30,738 nt of DNA from positions 1 through 30,738 of the forward strand of contig CARYFM010000011.1 in NCBI GenBank assembly GCA_949101405.1. The letters run 5' to 3'. The position numbers were made by a program, and so were the translations under genes. Below the pieces are notes generated by a model that saw nothing but the letters and a program-made list of their open reading frames with translations, did not search any database and had not been told where the DNA came from. Positions 1-9,112 of this stretch are shown here, piece after piece. The stretch's first letter is position 1; every line of letters starts with the position of its first letter. Source of the DNA: an uncultured Candidatus Saccharibacteria bacterium (GTDB taxonomy: Bacteria > Patescibacteriota > Saccharimonadia > Saccharimonadales > Saccharimonadaceae).

Positions 1-101
1 CCTATGCTTCACAAGTGATTAGTGTGAAGGAGGGGAAGGTGAGGAGTGAGGAAAAAGTAATCCCTCATACGGTTAACTATTACCGAAATGAGGACAAATA
101 G
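1..101 (+). CDS. ABC transporter ATP-binding protein, C-terminal end (partial)
   Basis: The window opens inside a gene whose last 32 codons are read from base 3 to a TAG at 99-101. The residues YASQVISVKEGKV match the end of MacB/LolD-type ATPases, where a short strand names the bound cofactor region before a final 'DGKI'-like turn. No Walker or signature motif is in view, so the call rests on this short tail and on context. The stop codon directly abuts the GTG start of an FtsX-like permease, as expected for an ATPase/permease operon. It would energise the three permeases downstream. The tail is weak evidence taken alone. Confidence 0.6.
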   Translation, partial: YASQVISVKEGKVRSEEKVIPHTVNYYRNEDK

Positions 102-1427
102 GTGGCACTAAAGTTTTCTGATGCGTTAAGGCTCAGCTGGAGCAACATTGTTCAACACAAGAAACGTAGTGCGATTATTGTGTTGACAATATCGTTACTT
201 TTTGGCGTAATAATGGCATTCAGTTTTATACTACAAGGGCTACGCAGCACAGTCCTGGACGCCGCCGTACAAGCGAACGATGGTAGAGTTTATCTAGAGG
301 TAAGTTATCAAGAGCTAGCAGGTTTCGGCCCAGGGCGAGTAGAAGAAGTTAGTAGCAAGGAAGAGCTGGATGATTTTATTAAAGAAGAAATTGCTCGTTA
401 CCACGGAAAGATCATTGGTAAGAAATCCAGTTATCAATTCAACAATATCTTTGATACAGTTACTCTAGAAGTAGCAGAGAACTTACTGGGTAATTTAGAT
501 TTATCAAGTATACCAAACGGTAAAGTTGCAGTGTTAATGCCAGCAGAAACAAGCCAATATGCCACCGTAGATTCCGTTGATTATTATATCGTAGGAACTT
601 ACCCTGCCACTCAACAAGGTAGTCCAACATTGCCAGGATTTAACCCCGCTAATTTATTACTCGGGATGGTTTATGGATCAGGAATAGAAGCAAGACCCCT
701 GATTATTGACGATGGCTCAGATGCGGTACGTAATTATCTTATCAAGGTTGCTCAACAAAAAATCGACGGTAGCGTGCATACATCAGTAGAGGAACTATTT
801 AATAGCCAAATACCAGAAACTCGTTACATCGTAGAGTTCCCAAGTTATGATGATGCAGTAAACTATTATTATAATAGTTATGCTGGAAAAAACATACCGA
901 AGAATGTAGAAATTGGCGATAATAAATACGAACTCATAAATATGGATACATTTGGACGTGTGATATATTTAGAGAATGACTTTGATAATCTTCAGTTTAT
1001 GCTTACGGCAATTGAAGTATTATTCATAGTCATTGCAATATTGATTGCAGCTTTCACCTTTGCACATTTAATTGATAGTGATGTCGCGACGTTAGCACTT
1101 TATCACTCACTAGGCGCAAGCAGCGGAAATATCTACTTTATTTACTTCCTATACTTAGTGGAACTATGTATGTTCGCGCTTTTGTCATGTATTTTAATTG
1201 CATTTATTATTGTTGGAGTGATGTGGGTATTTAATGCTAGCGCGCTAGCCGAAAGACTCAAAGAATACTATACTCTGAAAGATTTGCCAAAAGTCAATTT
1301 ATTCGGGTTTAATAATCTTTTCTTTTGGATTATAGGCTCAATTATAATTATCGCGCCTATTTCTTTGTTTTTTAACACATATCGCTTTTCATCGAAACAT
1401 GTTGCTAAAAGATTAAAGGAAAACTAA
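102..1427 (+). CDS. FtsX/MacB-like ABC transporter permease (first of three tandem copies)
   Basis: This 441-residue membrane protein has the MacB/FtsX permease layout: one N-terminal membrane helix (about residues 23-45), a large extracytoplasmic domain (about 46-295), then three helices (about 299-325, 343-376, 405-424). The cytoplasmic loop after the second helix carries 'ALYHSLGAS', the counterpart of the MacB 'RKALGAS' coupling segment. The start is GTG, touching the stop of the ATPase, with GAGG upstream at about 89-93. The protein is paralogous to the next gene along its whole length, including a shared ectodomain segment PATxxGxPTLPGFN. The likely role is a MacB-type mechanotransmission or export permease. 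The substrate cannot be told from sequence. Confidence 0.85.
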   Translation: MALKFSDALRLSWSNIVQHKKRSAIIVLTISLLFGVIMAFSFILQGLRSTVLDAAVQANDGRVYLEVSYQELAGFGPGRVEEVSSKEELDDFIKEEIARYHGKIIGKKSSYQFNNIFDTVTLEVAENLLGNLDLSSIPNGKVAVLMPAETSQYATVDSVDYYIVGTYPATQQGSPTLPGFNPANLLLGMVYGSGIEARPLIIDDGSDAVRNYLIKVAQQKIDGSVHTSVEELFNSQIPETRYIVEFPSYDDAVNYYYNSYAGKNIPKNVEIGDNKYELINMDTFGRVIYLENDFDNLQFMLTAIEVLFIVIAILIAAFTFAHLIDSDVATLALYHSLGASSGNIYFIYFLYLVELCMFALLSCILIAFIIVGVMWVFNASALAERLKEYYTLKDLPKVNLFGFNNLFFWIIGSIIIIAPISLFFNTYRFSSKHVAKRLKEN

Positions 1428-1432
1428 CAGAT

Positions 1433-2758
1433 ATGAATCTAAAGTTTTCTGATGCGTTAAGGCTCAGTTGGGGTAACATCACGCAATATAAAAGACGAAG
1501 TGTAATTATTAGCTTAACCATTTCTTTGCTTTTTGGTGTGATCCTTGGCTTTAGTTTTATGCTCGATGGTTTAAGTAAGACAATCTTCGACGCCACAATG
1601 CAGGCCAGCGATGGCAAAATCTATATCGCTACTGGTTATCTCGAAATTACTAGTCTTGACCAAAGCAATTTTTCCGAAGTGGAGGACTTAGAGAGCGCAG
1701 AAAAATTAATATCAGAAAATGCTGAACGATATCACGGTCAAGTTGTTGGGCAAATCACGCAATATAATATCGGCAATACACGTTGGGTGGTTAATCAAGA
1801 ATTAGCGAAGCGATTTAGCGATCTGGACTATAACAAGTCAAAAGATATACAAATTCCTTATGTTGGTCCAAAAATAGAAGATGAGTCCTTCGACAGTTAC
1901 CTTAAGGATGCAAATGGTGATGCTGATGAACTACTGATTAAAGTTGGTACATACCCTGCGACTGAGCCAGGAAATCCAACTCTGCCTGGGTTCAATTTAC
2001 TTAATCTATTACTCTCTGGAGTGCACGGCTCGTATACACATCCGCTAATAGTCGATGACGGTTCTGGCAAGGTAATGCAATATCTGCAAAATCAGGCTAG
2101 CCAAAGCTCTCATAGTCAAGATGTTACTCCATATCTGCAACAAACTGTCATAATGTTCAATAATTATGATGATGCAATAGCCTATTATTGGGATGTATGG
2201 GATGTTGCAAATGGCGAAGGTACTCCCAGGAATATAAAAACTTCTGACGGTAAGAAGTATACGATCCATAGCGGTGAAGTCTTTAGCAATGTGATTGACG
2301 CAAAGTTAAATATTAGAAATCTTCAGAACACCTTAATTATGATAGAAATTATCTTTATTGTCGTCGCTATCATCGTCGCCACGCTTACTTTCGCTCATCT
2401 CATCGACCAAGATACCGCTACGATTGCACTTTATCGCTCTATGGGTGCCAACACTAGCAGTATTTATTTGATTTATCTTTTATATTTGCTAGAATTGTGC
2501 GCTTTAGCAATCTTGTCTTGCATTCTGATTGCCCTTACCTTAGTAGGTATCATGTGGCTTTGGAATCACGCTGCGTTAGCTAGTAGGCTGGAATCCTACT
2601 ACTATCTAGATAATCCTCCAAAAGTCAGGCTTTTTGGGATTAATAAAATAATCCTTTGGGTTGTGGGGTCAATTATCATCATTGCTCCGATTTCCTTACT
2701 CCTCACTTTACGTCGTTTTTCGGCAAAGCATATTACCAAACAACTCAAGGAAGACTGA
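1433..2758 (+). CDS. FtsX/MacB-like ABC transporter permease (second tandem copy)
   Basis: This is another 441-residue permease with one N-terminal helix, a large outer domain and three C-terminal helices, and it is clearly a duplicate of the gene just upstream. It begins 5 nt after that gene's stop, with AAGGA about 12 nt before ATG. The coupling loop reads 'ALYRSMGAN'. The first 29 bases that it shares with the upstream copy (1439-1467 versus 108-136) are identical, although the rest of the two genes has diverged strongly. It is co-transcribed with its neighbours and presumably uses the same ATPase. The two copies could form a heterodimer, but that is an inference. Confidence 0.85.
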   Translation: MNLKFSDALRLSWGNITQYKRRSVIISLTISLLFGVILGFSFMLDGLSKTIFDATMQASDGKIYIATGYLEITSLDQSNFSEVEDLESAEKLISENAERYHGQVVGQITQYNIGNTRWVVNQELAKRFSDLDYNKSKDIQIPYVGPKIEDESFDSYLKDANGDADELLIKVGTYPATEPGNPTLPGFNLLNLLLSGVHGSYTHPLIVDDGSGKVMQYLQNQASQSSHSQDVTPYLQQTVIMFNNYDDAIAYYWDVWDVANGEGTPRNIKTSDGKKYTIHSGEVFSNVIDAKLNIRNLQNTLIMIEIIFIVVAIIVATLTFAHLIDQDTATIALYRSMGANTSSIYLIYLLYLLELCALAILSCILIALTLVGIMWLWNHAALASRLESYYYLDNPPKVRLFGINKIILWVVGSIIIIAPISLLLTLRRFSAKHITKQLKED

Positions 2759-4071
2759 TGCGCCTTTCTGACTATCTCCGATTAGGCCTTGTTGGGTTTA
2801 GAACTCACAAAAAGCGTACCGCTATAATTATTATAGTCGTTGGTTTACTTTTTAGCGTCATCACTGCTGGTGTTTTTGTTTTGCAAGGTATAGAAAATTC
2901 GGTATTATCAAAAATGCTTGCGCCAACTGGGGGTAAAGTTCTCATCATCAGCAGTATTGACACTAAGGTTTGTGGTAAAGATTGTGATATAGCATTAGAA
3001 ACAGAGCACATCAAAACAAATATTAAAACTTATGGCGGTCAATTGATTGAGGCGACTGCCATCCAAAATTCTGATGGCATATTCTATAAACTGGAAGGAA
3101 GTATATTTGTTGACAGTGAAATCAGTGAGTCTACAAAAGATGCAACTGCAGTAGCTATACCTATTTCTACAGCCGCCAAAATAGCGGGAATTGTTATGCC
3201 AGAACGAGCCGCAGAGGTGACAGACAAACTCCAAGCCATCAAAGAAGTCGAGGAGAAGACTCTACACCAGAGCGTTACTAGCAAAACTAATGAGAAATAT
3301 TACATTGCTGATATCCTACCGAGCGGAGTTTATGCCAGCGATTTATCATTGACGAATGTTGGTATAAATAGCAATCCACTAGATCTAGTTCTCGGTCAAG
3401 CCCGCACCGGGTCTAGTCAGAATTTCGTTCTCAGCTCTGTTACAAATATAGAACATGCCGAAATAGATAATCCAATCTTTGCCGAATTTCCCAATATTCA
3501 GTCCGCTTTTGCTTATTACCAAGACAAATCCAACTACTGTACAGAAATAAACAGGATGTCAAATTTGTGCGGCAGAGATTATAAATACGAAGTCTTTTCT
3601 ATAGTTGCTGACCCACTCACAACTTACGCTAATTTTCAGGAGATCTGGCAAGTATTTAAGGTGGTGTCGGCAGTTTTATCTATCATTGCTCTAATTATTG
3701 CCACCACGACCTATGCTAGGCTTATCGAAAAAGACAAAAAAATCATTTCGCTTTATCACTCAATGGGCGCAACTGGCTACCAAATACGACTATTCTATAT
3801 AGTGCATCTTTTAGTATTAAGCCTCATGGCGGTAGTTTTTGCAGTTTTGATTGGTCTCGCACTGGCGGCGGTATTAAGTTTAGCTAATCAATCCGCACTG
3901 ACACAAGTTTTCATTCTAGGATTTGGCATGCCATCCAACCAGATTTGGCTCATTGGCTGGAACCCCATTATCTATTATATACTTAGCGCCGCTCTCCTAT
4001 CCGCTGTGCTAGCGGTCTTATCTAGTAGCGGGCAATTTAGTTCCAAAAAACTAGCAAGGAATATGAAATAA
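2758..4071 (+). CDS. FtsX/MacB-like ABC transporter permease (third tandem copy)
   Basis: I start this 437-residue protein at the ATG that shares one base with the TGA of the preceding gene (TGATG at 2756-2760). There is an AAGGAAGA ribosome site just before it, and the resulting start MRLSDYLRLG aligns with its two paralogues. An upstream in-frame ATG at 2656 would lie deep inside the previous gene and is rejected. The topology is again one plus three membrane helices, with 'SLYHSMGAT' in the coupling loop. The ectodomain is the most diverged of the three and has two cysteine pairs (VCGKDC; YCTEINRMSNLC) that could form disulphides outside the membrane. Confidence 0.82.
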   Translation: MRLSDYLRLGLVGFRTHKKRTAIIIIVVGLLFSVITAGVFVLQGIENSVLSKMLAPTGGKVLIISSIDTKVCGKDCDIALETEHIKTNIKTYGGQLIEATAIQNSDGIFYKLEGSIFVDSEISESTKDATAVAIPISTAAKIAGIVMPERAAEVTDKLQAIKEVEEKTLHQSVTSKTNEKYYIADILPSGVYASDLSLTNVGINSNPLDLVLGQARTGSSQNFVLSSVTNIEHAEIDNPIFAEFPNIQSAFAYYQDKSNYCTEINRMSNLCGRDYKYEVFSIVADPLTTYANFQEIWQVFKVVSAVLSIIALIIATTTYARLIEKDKKIISLYHSMGATGYQIRLFYIVHLLVLSLMAVVFAVLIGLALAAVLSLANQSALTQVFILGFGMPSNQIWLIGWNPIIYYILSAALLSAVLAVLSSSGQFSSKKLARNMK

Positions 4072-4097
4072 ACTCCATGTTCCAAATCAAAACACGC

Positions 4098-4103
4098 TAT
4101 AAT
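4098..4103 (+). promoter_or_regulatory. -10 box of the MFS transporter gene
   Basis: A perfect TATAAT lies 7 nt before the ATG at 4111, so transcription should begin at or next to the start codon. No Shine-Dalgarno sequence is present and no clear -35 box is seen. This fits a leaderless mRNA. Confidence 0.6.
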
Positions 4104-4110
4104 TAAAACA

Positions 4111-5346
4111 ATGCAGCAAAATAAGTTACATGCAATTAATCGTCTCTACCCCTGGTTTGCTGGGCTAACAAATAATCTCATCTTCTATGTTGTCATCAAT
4201 ACTGTTTGGCTTACTAATGTCAAAGGTTTTGATGTGACGCAAGTAGTTTTTCTAGATGTCTGTGTTAGCCTTGCCGTACGAATATTTTTGACACCCGCCA
4301 TCAGACTTTCCGAACGTCTCGGCAACACTTGGTCGATGCGCCTTGGTGCAATTTTTCTCCTTTTTACTAGTATTTTACTGACCTTTGGTACAGAATATTG
4401 GGTATTTATTGTAGCGATGCTTTTTCAGGCAATAGCAGTTGTGCTCACGGCCATACGTGATGCTCTCATTCAAGATAACCTTAGTCGTATGCACAAATCT
4501 GAAGATTATCTGCAGGTATCTAGCCGTACTCATCTTATCTATACCGCTGCCACCATGATTGCTTCATTGCTTGTGGGCTTATTTTTCGCCAAATGGCAAT
4601 ATCTTCCAATGATCCTCGGCACAGTTATTTGTGGCGTAGCTGTTATTATGTCTTTCTTCATTTATGATATTGAAGACAAAACTGTTCCCAAAGTAGAGGC
4701 TGATGCAGGCTCGGAAGCAGAAGCTAACAAGCTATCCCTGCCACATCCAATTAAATTCTCACTATTAATCCTAATATTCTGTGGCTTACTTTATGGTATT
4801 ATTAGCCTTGGAGAAAATAACGGTAAGCTTTTGCTCCAATATCAATTAGAGACGGAATTGCCAGTCGACCAAGTTGTTGCCTACTTAGGTCTAGCTTGGT
4901 TCGTTTCGCGAATTATACGAATTCTTGTAGATTTAGCCTACCCGACCATTCATCGCTTATTACAGAACAAAGTTGTCATCCTGCTCTCGCTTTGGTCTAT
5001 GATGTCAATTACGCTAATTTTACTAGGGTTTTTCTTATCAATAGACTTTGCCTCGCGTATGTTACTGCTAGCAAGTGGCTTTGCCTTAATGCCCGCTATT
5101 CGAGACCCGCTACATATTTTTTGTCAAACAGTTTTATTTAGAAAGGTTGATAAAGCAGACCGTAAAGATGCCTTAGTTTATCTTATAGTCATGCAGCAGG
5201 CTGGGCAATTTCTATTTAGTCTTGCCGCATCAGCCATTTTGCTATTTCTACCATTACAATACACGATTATAGCAATAGCCATAGCGGCTTTGCCAGTATT
5301 CTTCCTAGGTGTTAAACTCAGCCGCTTATTGCGACAAAGCTCGTGA
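4111..5346 (+). CDS. MFS-type membrane transporter
   Basis: This 411-residue protein is hydrophobic throughout, with roughly ten to twelve predicted membrane helices and a hydrophilic central loop around residues 190-210 (DKTVPKVEADAGSEAE). Its two-half layout is typical of the major facilitator superfamily. A charged 'RLSERLGNTWSMRLGA' after the second helix resembles the MFS loop 2-3 motif. It probably moves a small molecule or drug across the membrane. The substrate cannot be predicted. It has its own -10 box directly upstream and stands apart from the ABC operon by 39 nt. Confidence 0.65.
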   Translation: MQQNKLHAINRLYPWFAGLTNNLIFYVVINTVWLTNVKGFDVTQVVFLDVCVSLAVRIFLTPAIRLSERLGNTWSMRLGAIFLLFTSILLTFGTEYWVFIVAMLFQAIAVVLTAIRDALIQDNLSRMHKSEDYLQVSSRTHLIYTAATMIASLLVGLFFAKWQYLPMILGTVICGVAVIMSFFIYDIEDKTVPKVEADAGSEAEANKLSLPHPIKFSLLILIFCGLLYGIISLGENNGKLLLQYQLETELPVDQVVAYLGLAWFVSRIIRILVDLAYPTIHRLLQNKVVILLSLWSMMSITLILLGFFLSIDFASRMLLLASGFALMPAIRDPLHIFCQTVLFRKVDKADRKDALVYLIVMQQAGQFLFSLAASAILLFLPLQYTIIAIAIAALPVFFLGVKLSRLLRQSS

Positions 5347-5390
5347 TATTAGTGAACTACGTCTTGCATATGATTATCCAGGAAACATGA

Positions 5391-5396
5391 TATAAT
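5391..5396 (+). promoter_or_regulatory. -10 box of rmuC
   Basis: A perfect TATAAT lies 6 nt before the ATG at 5403. There is no ribosome binding site in the remaining gap, so the transcript is probably leaderless. Confidence 0.6.
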
Positions 5397-5402
5397 ACTC
5401 TT

Positions 5403-6563
5403 ATGGATATCGCTCTGGTCGTGTTATGCGGGATTATAATTGTGCTATTGCTGTTTTTATTATTCCGCCAGCCCGTCGCCCGCATAGATACTTCGCGTTT
5501 GGAAGAACGCTTGATTCGTGTTGAAGGCGAACTAGATAAACTTTCGCCCAAAATTGAAGGCGAATTTCGCGAAAACCGTAAGGAAATTTCCGACAATCTT
5601 CAGGGTATCCAACGCACAGTTGATAGTCGAGTCAAAAGTCTCCAGGATGATAACGCCAAAAAGCTTGAAGAAATGCGTCAAACCGTCGACGAAAAACTCC
5701 AAAAATCCGTTGAACAACGTTTTAATGAAAGCTTTAAAACCATTTCTGGGCAACTCACGCAAGTATATCAAGGCTTAGGTGAAATGCGTAATCTTGCTCA
5801 TGGCGTAGGTGATCTAAAAAAGGTTATGGAGGGTGTCAAGACCCGCGGTATTTATGGCGAGGTGCAGCTTGGCAATATTATTACCGACTGCCTTTCTCCC
5901 GATCAATATCAAGAAAACATCATCACCAAATCTGGCAGCAATGATCGTGTTGAATTTGCTATCAAAATGCCAGGCAGGGAAGAGAAGATTGTTTTTCTAC
6001 CTATCGACTCTAAATTTCCAGTCGAAAACTACGCTCGCCTTATTGATGCTTATGACCATGGTAACAAAACTGAAATTGACCAACATCGCAAAGCCCTCAC
6101 TGCCGATGTCAAAGAACAGGCTAAAAGAATTTCTTCCAAATATCTCGACCCGCCTGCTACCACCGACTTCGGTGTAATGTTCGTTCCCACCGAGAGTCTC
6201 TATGCTGAAATTCTACGCATACCTGGGCTATCCGATGAAATTCGTCAAAAATACAACGTTGCTTTAGCATCACCATCCACACTGCCAATGATACTCTCTG
6301 GTCTCACTATGGGATTTCGTAGTGTTGCCATAGAAAAACGCTCAGCTGAGGTCTGGCAAACCTTAGGTGCTGTCAAAGCACAGTTTTCTAAGTTTGGTGA
6401 TTTACTTGCTGCCACCAAGAAAAAGTTACAAGAAACCGCAAACAAGATTAGCGATGCCGAAACTACCTCGCGTCAAATTGAACGTAAGCTCAAACAAGTC
6501 GAAACCCTACCCGAAAATGAGAGCATTAAATTAATTGGAAAAGTTGAGGTCAAAGATGATTGA
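5403..6563 (+). CDS. rmuC: DNA recombination protein RmuC
   Basis: This 386-residue protein has the RmuC architecture: an N-terminal membrane anchor (about residues 3-22), a long coiled-coil-like charged region (about 30-125), and the RmuC domain with 'TRGIYGEVQLGNII' and 'FLPIDSKFPVENY' (about 150-340). RmuC proteins limit inversions and rearrangements at short repeats. The family belongs to the PD-(D/E)XK nuclease-like proteins. The C-terminus is again charged and helical. A -10 box precedes the start, and the gene overlaps the next gene by 8 nt. Confidence 0.9.
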   Translation: MDIALVVLCGIIIVLLLFLLFRQPVARIDTSRLEERLIRVEGELDKLSPKIEGEFRENRKEISDNLQGIQRTVDSRVKSLQDDNAKKLEEMRQTVDEKLQKSVEQRFNESFKTISGQLTQVYQGLGEMRNLAHGVGDLKKVMEGVKTRGIYGEVQLGNIITDCLSPDQYQENIITKSGSNDRVEFAIKMPGREEKIVFLPIDSKFPVENYARLIDAYDHGNKTEIDQHRKALTADVKEQAKRISSKYLDPPATTDFGVMFVPTESLYAEILRIPGLSDEIRQKYNVALASPSTLPMILSGLTMGFRSVAIEKRSAEVWQTLGAVKAQFSKFGDLLAATKKKLQETANKISDAETTSRQIERKLKQVETLPENESIKLIGKVEVKDD

Positions 6564-7224
6564 AAAAATTGCAATTTGGTTTTTAATATTTATGGTCTAT
6601 TCTTTTGGTGGTTGGCTAATCGAGGTCATCGTTAGCCTTATTGATCGCAAAAAGTTTGTTAACCGTGGTTTCCTAATAGGACCAATTTGCCCCATTTATG
6701 GTACTGGAGCAATAATTTTGTCTTTGATTCTTAATCGTACCGAAAGTATTATTGCTATCTTTTGTGTGTCGTTAGTTGGTGGCGCAGTATTAGAATACTG
6801 CGCCAGCTTTATCATGGAAAAGCTATTTAGGGTACGATGGTGGGATTATGCCGAAAAATCCGTTAATATCAATGGTCGTATCTGTATGAGTTCTGTACTA
6901 TCTTTTGGACTGGCTGGGATTTTCATTGTAGAGTTTATTACACCCTTTTTGTATAGCCTATTCAGTAATACCTATACTCCGCTAATGCTCACTGGTGCCG
7001 CTATTTTGTCCGCCTGGATGTTTTGTGATGTACTACTGTCACTCTGGTTAATTTTGGGTGTTCGTGTCACAGTCGGAACTGTACAACGCGATGCTACCGA
7101 TGAGATCTCTACACGTGTCCAAGAAATCCTAATGAATAAAGGCAAACTTAACCGTCGTTTAGTGAAAGCTTTCCCTAATCAGTCTCCGAGTAAAAAGACT
7201 CCCCGCAAAACCCGTAAAAAGTAG
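6556..7224 (+). CDS. CmpB-like membrane protein (putative ABC-transporter type IV family)
   Basis: This is a 222-residue protein of about five to six membrane helices. The start MIEKIAIWFLIFMVYSFGGW followed by IEV and 'NRGFLIGPICPIYGTGA' matches the family named putative ABC-transporter type IV / CmpB (PF06541). I chose the ATG at 6556 because GAGGT lies 6 nt upstream. The gene overlaps the rmuC stop by 8 nt, which points to translational coupling. The last 30 residues are rich in Lys and Arg (SKKTPRKTRKK). No ATPase partner is adjacent, and the true function of the family is poorly known. Confidence 0.7.
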   Translation: MIEKIAIWFLIFMVYSFGGWLIEVIVSLIDRKKFVNRGFLIGPICPIYGTGAIILSLILNRTESIIAIFCVSLVGGAVLEYCASFIMEKLFRVRWWDYAEKSVNINGRICMSSVLSFGLAGIFIVEFITPFLYSLFSNTYTPLMLTGAAILSAWMFCDVLLSLWLILGVRVTVGTVQRDATDEISTRVQEILMNKGKLNRRLVKAFPNQSPSKKTPRKTRKK

Positions 7225-7236
7225 CCCAGGTAGTGT

Positions 7237-7249
7237 TATAATATATAAT
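7237..7249 (+). promoter_or_regulatory. -10 box (two overlapping candidates) of the DHH gene
   Basis: TATAAT occurs at 7237-7242, 7 nt before ATG, and again at 7244-7249, touching the ATG. The first would place the transcription start at the start codon. Confidence 0.55.
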
Positions 7250-8254
7250 ATGTACGAACAGTTTACTAATTTTTTGAGCAATAAAAATCGCATCTGTATT
7301 ATTCAGGCCGAGAATCCAGATGGAGATTCGCTAGGCTCAGCGATTGCCTTGGATTATATCTTAAAAAATACCGAAAATAGTCTCTATTGCCCAGTAGATA
7401 TTCCTAAATATTTACACTATTTCCCAGACTGGTCGCGCGTCAGCAATGAGTTTGATTACAAAGCCGACGGCTATATTATCGTTGATACTGCCGCTAGTGT
7501 TCTACTCTCAAAACTTTTAGATGATACTGCTATTCGTAATTCACTTTACAATAAACCAGTTCTTGTATTAGATCATCATGAGAGCGAAGATGATTTAGAC
7601 TTTCCACATGCAGCAATCATTGAATCTCTTCCAGCCTGCACCGAACTAATTTACAAAATTGCCCAAGATCAACATCTAACTATTCCTCTCGTTGCTGCCG
7701 AAGCGATCTATGCTGGCATCTCATCAGACACACTTGGGCTTGTAAGTGCTTCAGTTACCGCAGATACCATGCGCGCCATGGCAGGGCTGATTGATTTAGG
7801 CGTTAATCCGGCCGAACTTGAAGAACGTCGTCGCGAATTTATGAAAAAATCACCGCGTATACTCGATTATAAAGCTGACCTTATTAAGCGTATTGAATAT
7901 TCTCTAGATAATCAGCTGGCTACTGTGCACATTCCTTTTGAAGATATACAGCAATATTCTGATGAATATAATCCTAATGTGCTAATTCTAGAAGAAATGC
8001 GCTTAGTAGAAAATGTAGTTGTCGCAATCGCCATCAAGACCTATCCTGACGGCAAGGTAACTGGAAAAATCCGGACTAGTTTGCCTATTGCTGACCAAAT
8101 TGCAGGCTTCTTTGGTGGCGGTGGACATCCTTTCGCAGCCGGGTTCCGGACTTATGATGTACAATACAATGATGTTGTAGCTGATGTCGTCAAAATCATG
8201 CCCGAACTTATAGAACAGGCAGCTGTTACCAAAGCCGAAATGGAGCAATCCTAG
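7250..8254 (+). CDS. DHH/DHHA1 family phosphoesterase (NrnA-like nanoRNase / pAp phosphatase)
   Basis: This 334-residue protein has the DHH motifs in order: NPDGDS at residues 22-27 (D24, D26), an Asp at 'IVDTAAS', DHH at 108-110, 'GISSDTLGL' further on, and the DHHA1 glycine motif GGGGH at 289-293. These residues bind the two metals and the nucleotide substrate. Bacterial relatives of this length degrade 2-5-nt RNAs and dephosphorylate 3'-phosphoadenosine 5'-phosphate. The first motif position is Asn rather than the more usual Asp or His. The gene is followed without a gap by an alpha/beta hydrolase. Confidence 0.88.
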   Translation: MYEQFTNFLSNKNRICIIQAENPDGDSLGSAIALDYILKNTENSLYCPVDIPKYLHYFPDWSRVSNEFDYKADGYIIVDTAASVLLSKLLDDTAIRNSLYNKPVLVLDHHESEDDLDFPHAAIIESLPACTELIYKIAQDQHLTIPLVAAEAIYAGISSDTLGLVSASVTADTMRAMAGLIDLGVNPAELEERRREFMKKSPRILDYKADLIKRIEYSLDNQLATVHIPFEDIQQYSDEYNPNVLILEEMRLVENVVVAIAIKTYPDGKVTGKIRTSLPIADQIAGFFGGGGHPFAAGFRTYDVQYNDVVADVVKIMPELIEQAAVTKAEMEQS

Positions 8255-9112
8255 ATGACGCATGTTAAGGGAAAATTTTATAACTGGCACACACGATTTA
8301 GGCATCGCTTTTTGCATCGTCCAATACGACTTAAGGTAGTATACGATACCAAAAATAAACACCCGCAATTGACCGTTATTTTTCTCCATGGCATTTCGGC
8401 TACATCCGCTACATGGCGCACTACTATTCGCCAACTCTCCATAAATCCAGATTTAAAGGGCGTGCGTTTTGTTGCTTTAGATTTGTTGGGCTTCGGCAAA
8501 TCTCTGCAAGCAGCTTGGCTAGACTATGACTATCTGGATTACGAAAAGGCATTAGAGAATACCCTCAAGCAGCTTAAAATTACAAGCCCAGTTGTTTTGA
8601 TAGGCCACTCCATGGGGTCGCTCATTGCCGCCAATTATGCAGTCAATTATCAAAGCGCGTTTGATATTGCTAATTTGATTTTAGTTTCACCACCAGTTTT
8701 AATGTCAGAGGAACTAGCTAAACTGCCTGATAGAGTTTACACTAAGTCATATAGTTCACTCTATCATCTTGCCAAAGATGAGCCGGCAATAGAAGTTATT
8801 GCAAATTTCGTGCAACGTTTCAGTAGTTTTAGTAGTCGTTATATCAAAACTCCTGCTTTTGAACGTTCTATGGACAACGTCATACTAAATCATGACAATT
8901 ATCGTACTTTTACGAAAATCAAAATCCCAACTCTCATTCTACACGGTCATTTTGACCCACTGGTTATGCGTTCCAACCTCAAGAAAGTCGCCGCCGCCAA
9001 CCCACAGTATATCCGTTTTATCAGTGTTATTGGTCATCACGATATCTCTACGCAAAAACGTAATAAAATCATGATTGAATTAAAACGAATTTTAAGGGAA
9101 CAAAATGTCTAA
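8255..9112 (+). CDS. alpha/beta hydrolase
   Basis: This 285-residue enzyme has the alpha/beta hydrolase fold signature. The oxyanion region is 'FLHGISATSATW', the nucleophile elbow GHSMG places the serine at residue 119, 'LHGHFDPLV' supplies Asp234, and the final His is in 'GHHDIS' (H261 or H262). There is no signal peptide, so it is cytoplasmic. The start ATG follows the preceding TAG directly, with GGAG nearby. The end overlaps cysS by 8 nt. The substrate is not evident; esterases, lipases and haloperoxidase-like enzymes share this pattern. Confidence 0.82.
   Translation: MTHVKGKFYNWHTRFRHRFLHRPIRLKVVYDTKNKHPQLTVIFLHGISATSATWRTTIRQLSINPDLKGVRFVALDLLGFGKSLQAAWLDYDYLDYEKALENTLKQLKITSPVVLIGHSMGSLIAANYAVNYQSAFDIANLILVSPPVLMSEELAKLPDRVYTKSYSSLYHLAKDEPAIEVIANFVQRFSSFSSRYIKTPAFERSMDNVILNHDNYRTFTKIKIPTLILHGHFDPLVMRSNLKKVAAANPQYIRFISVIGHHDISTQKRNKIMIELKRILREQNV

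Noticed and set aside
8003..8434. 143-codon minus-strand open frame
   Set aside because: It lies antisense across two well-supported genes, has no ribosome site and no recognisable motif; a shadow frame.
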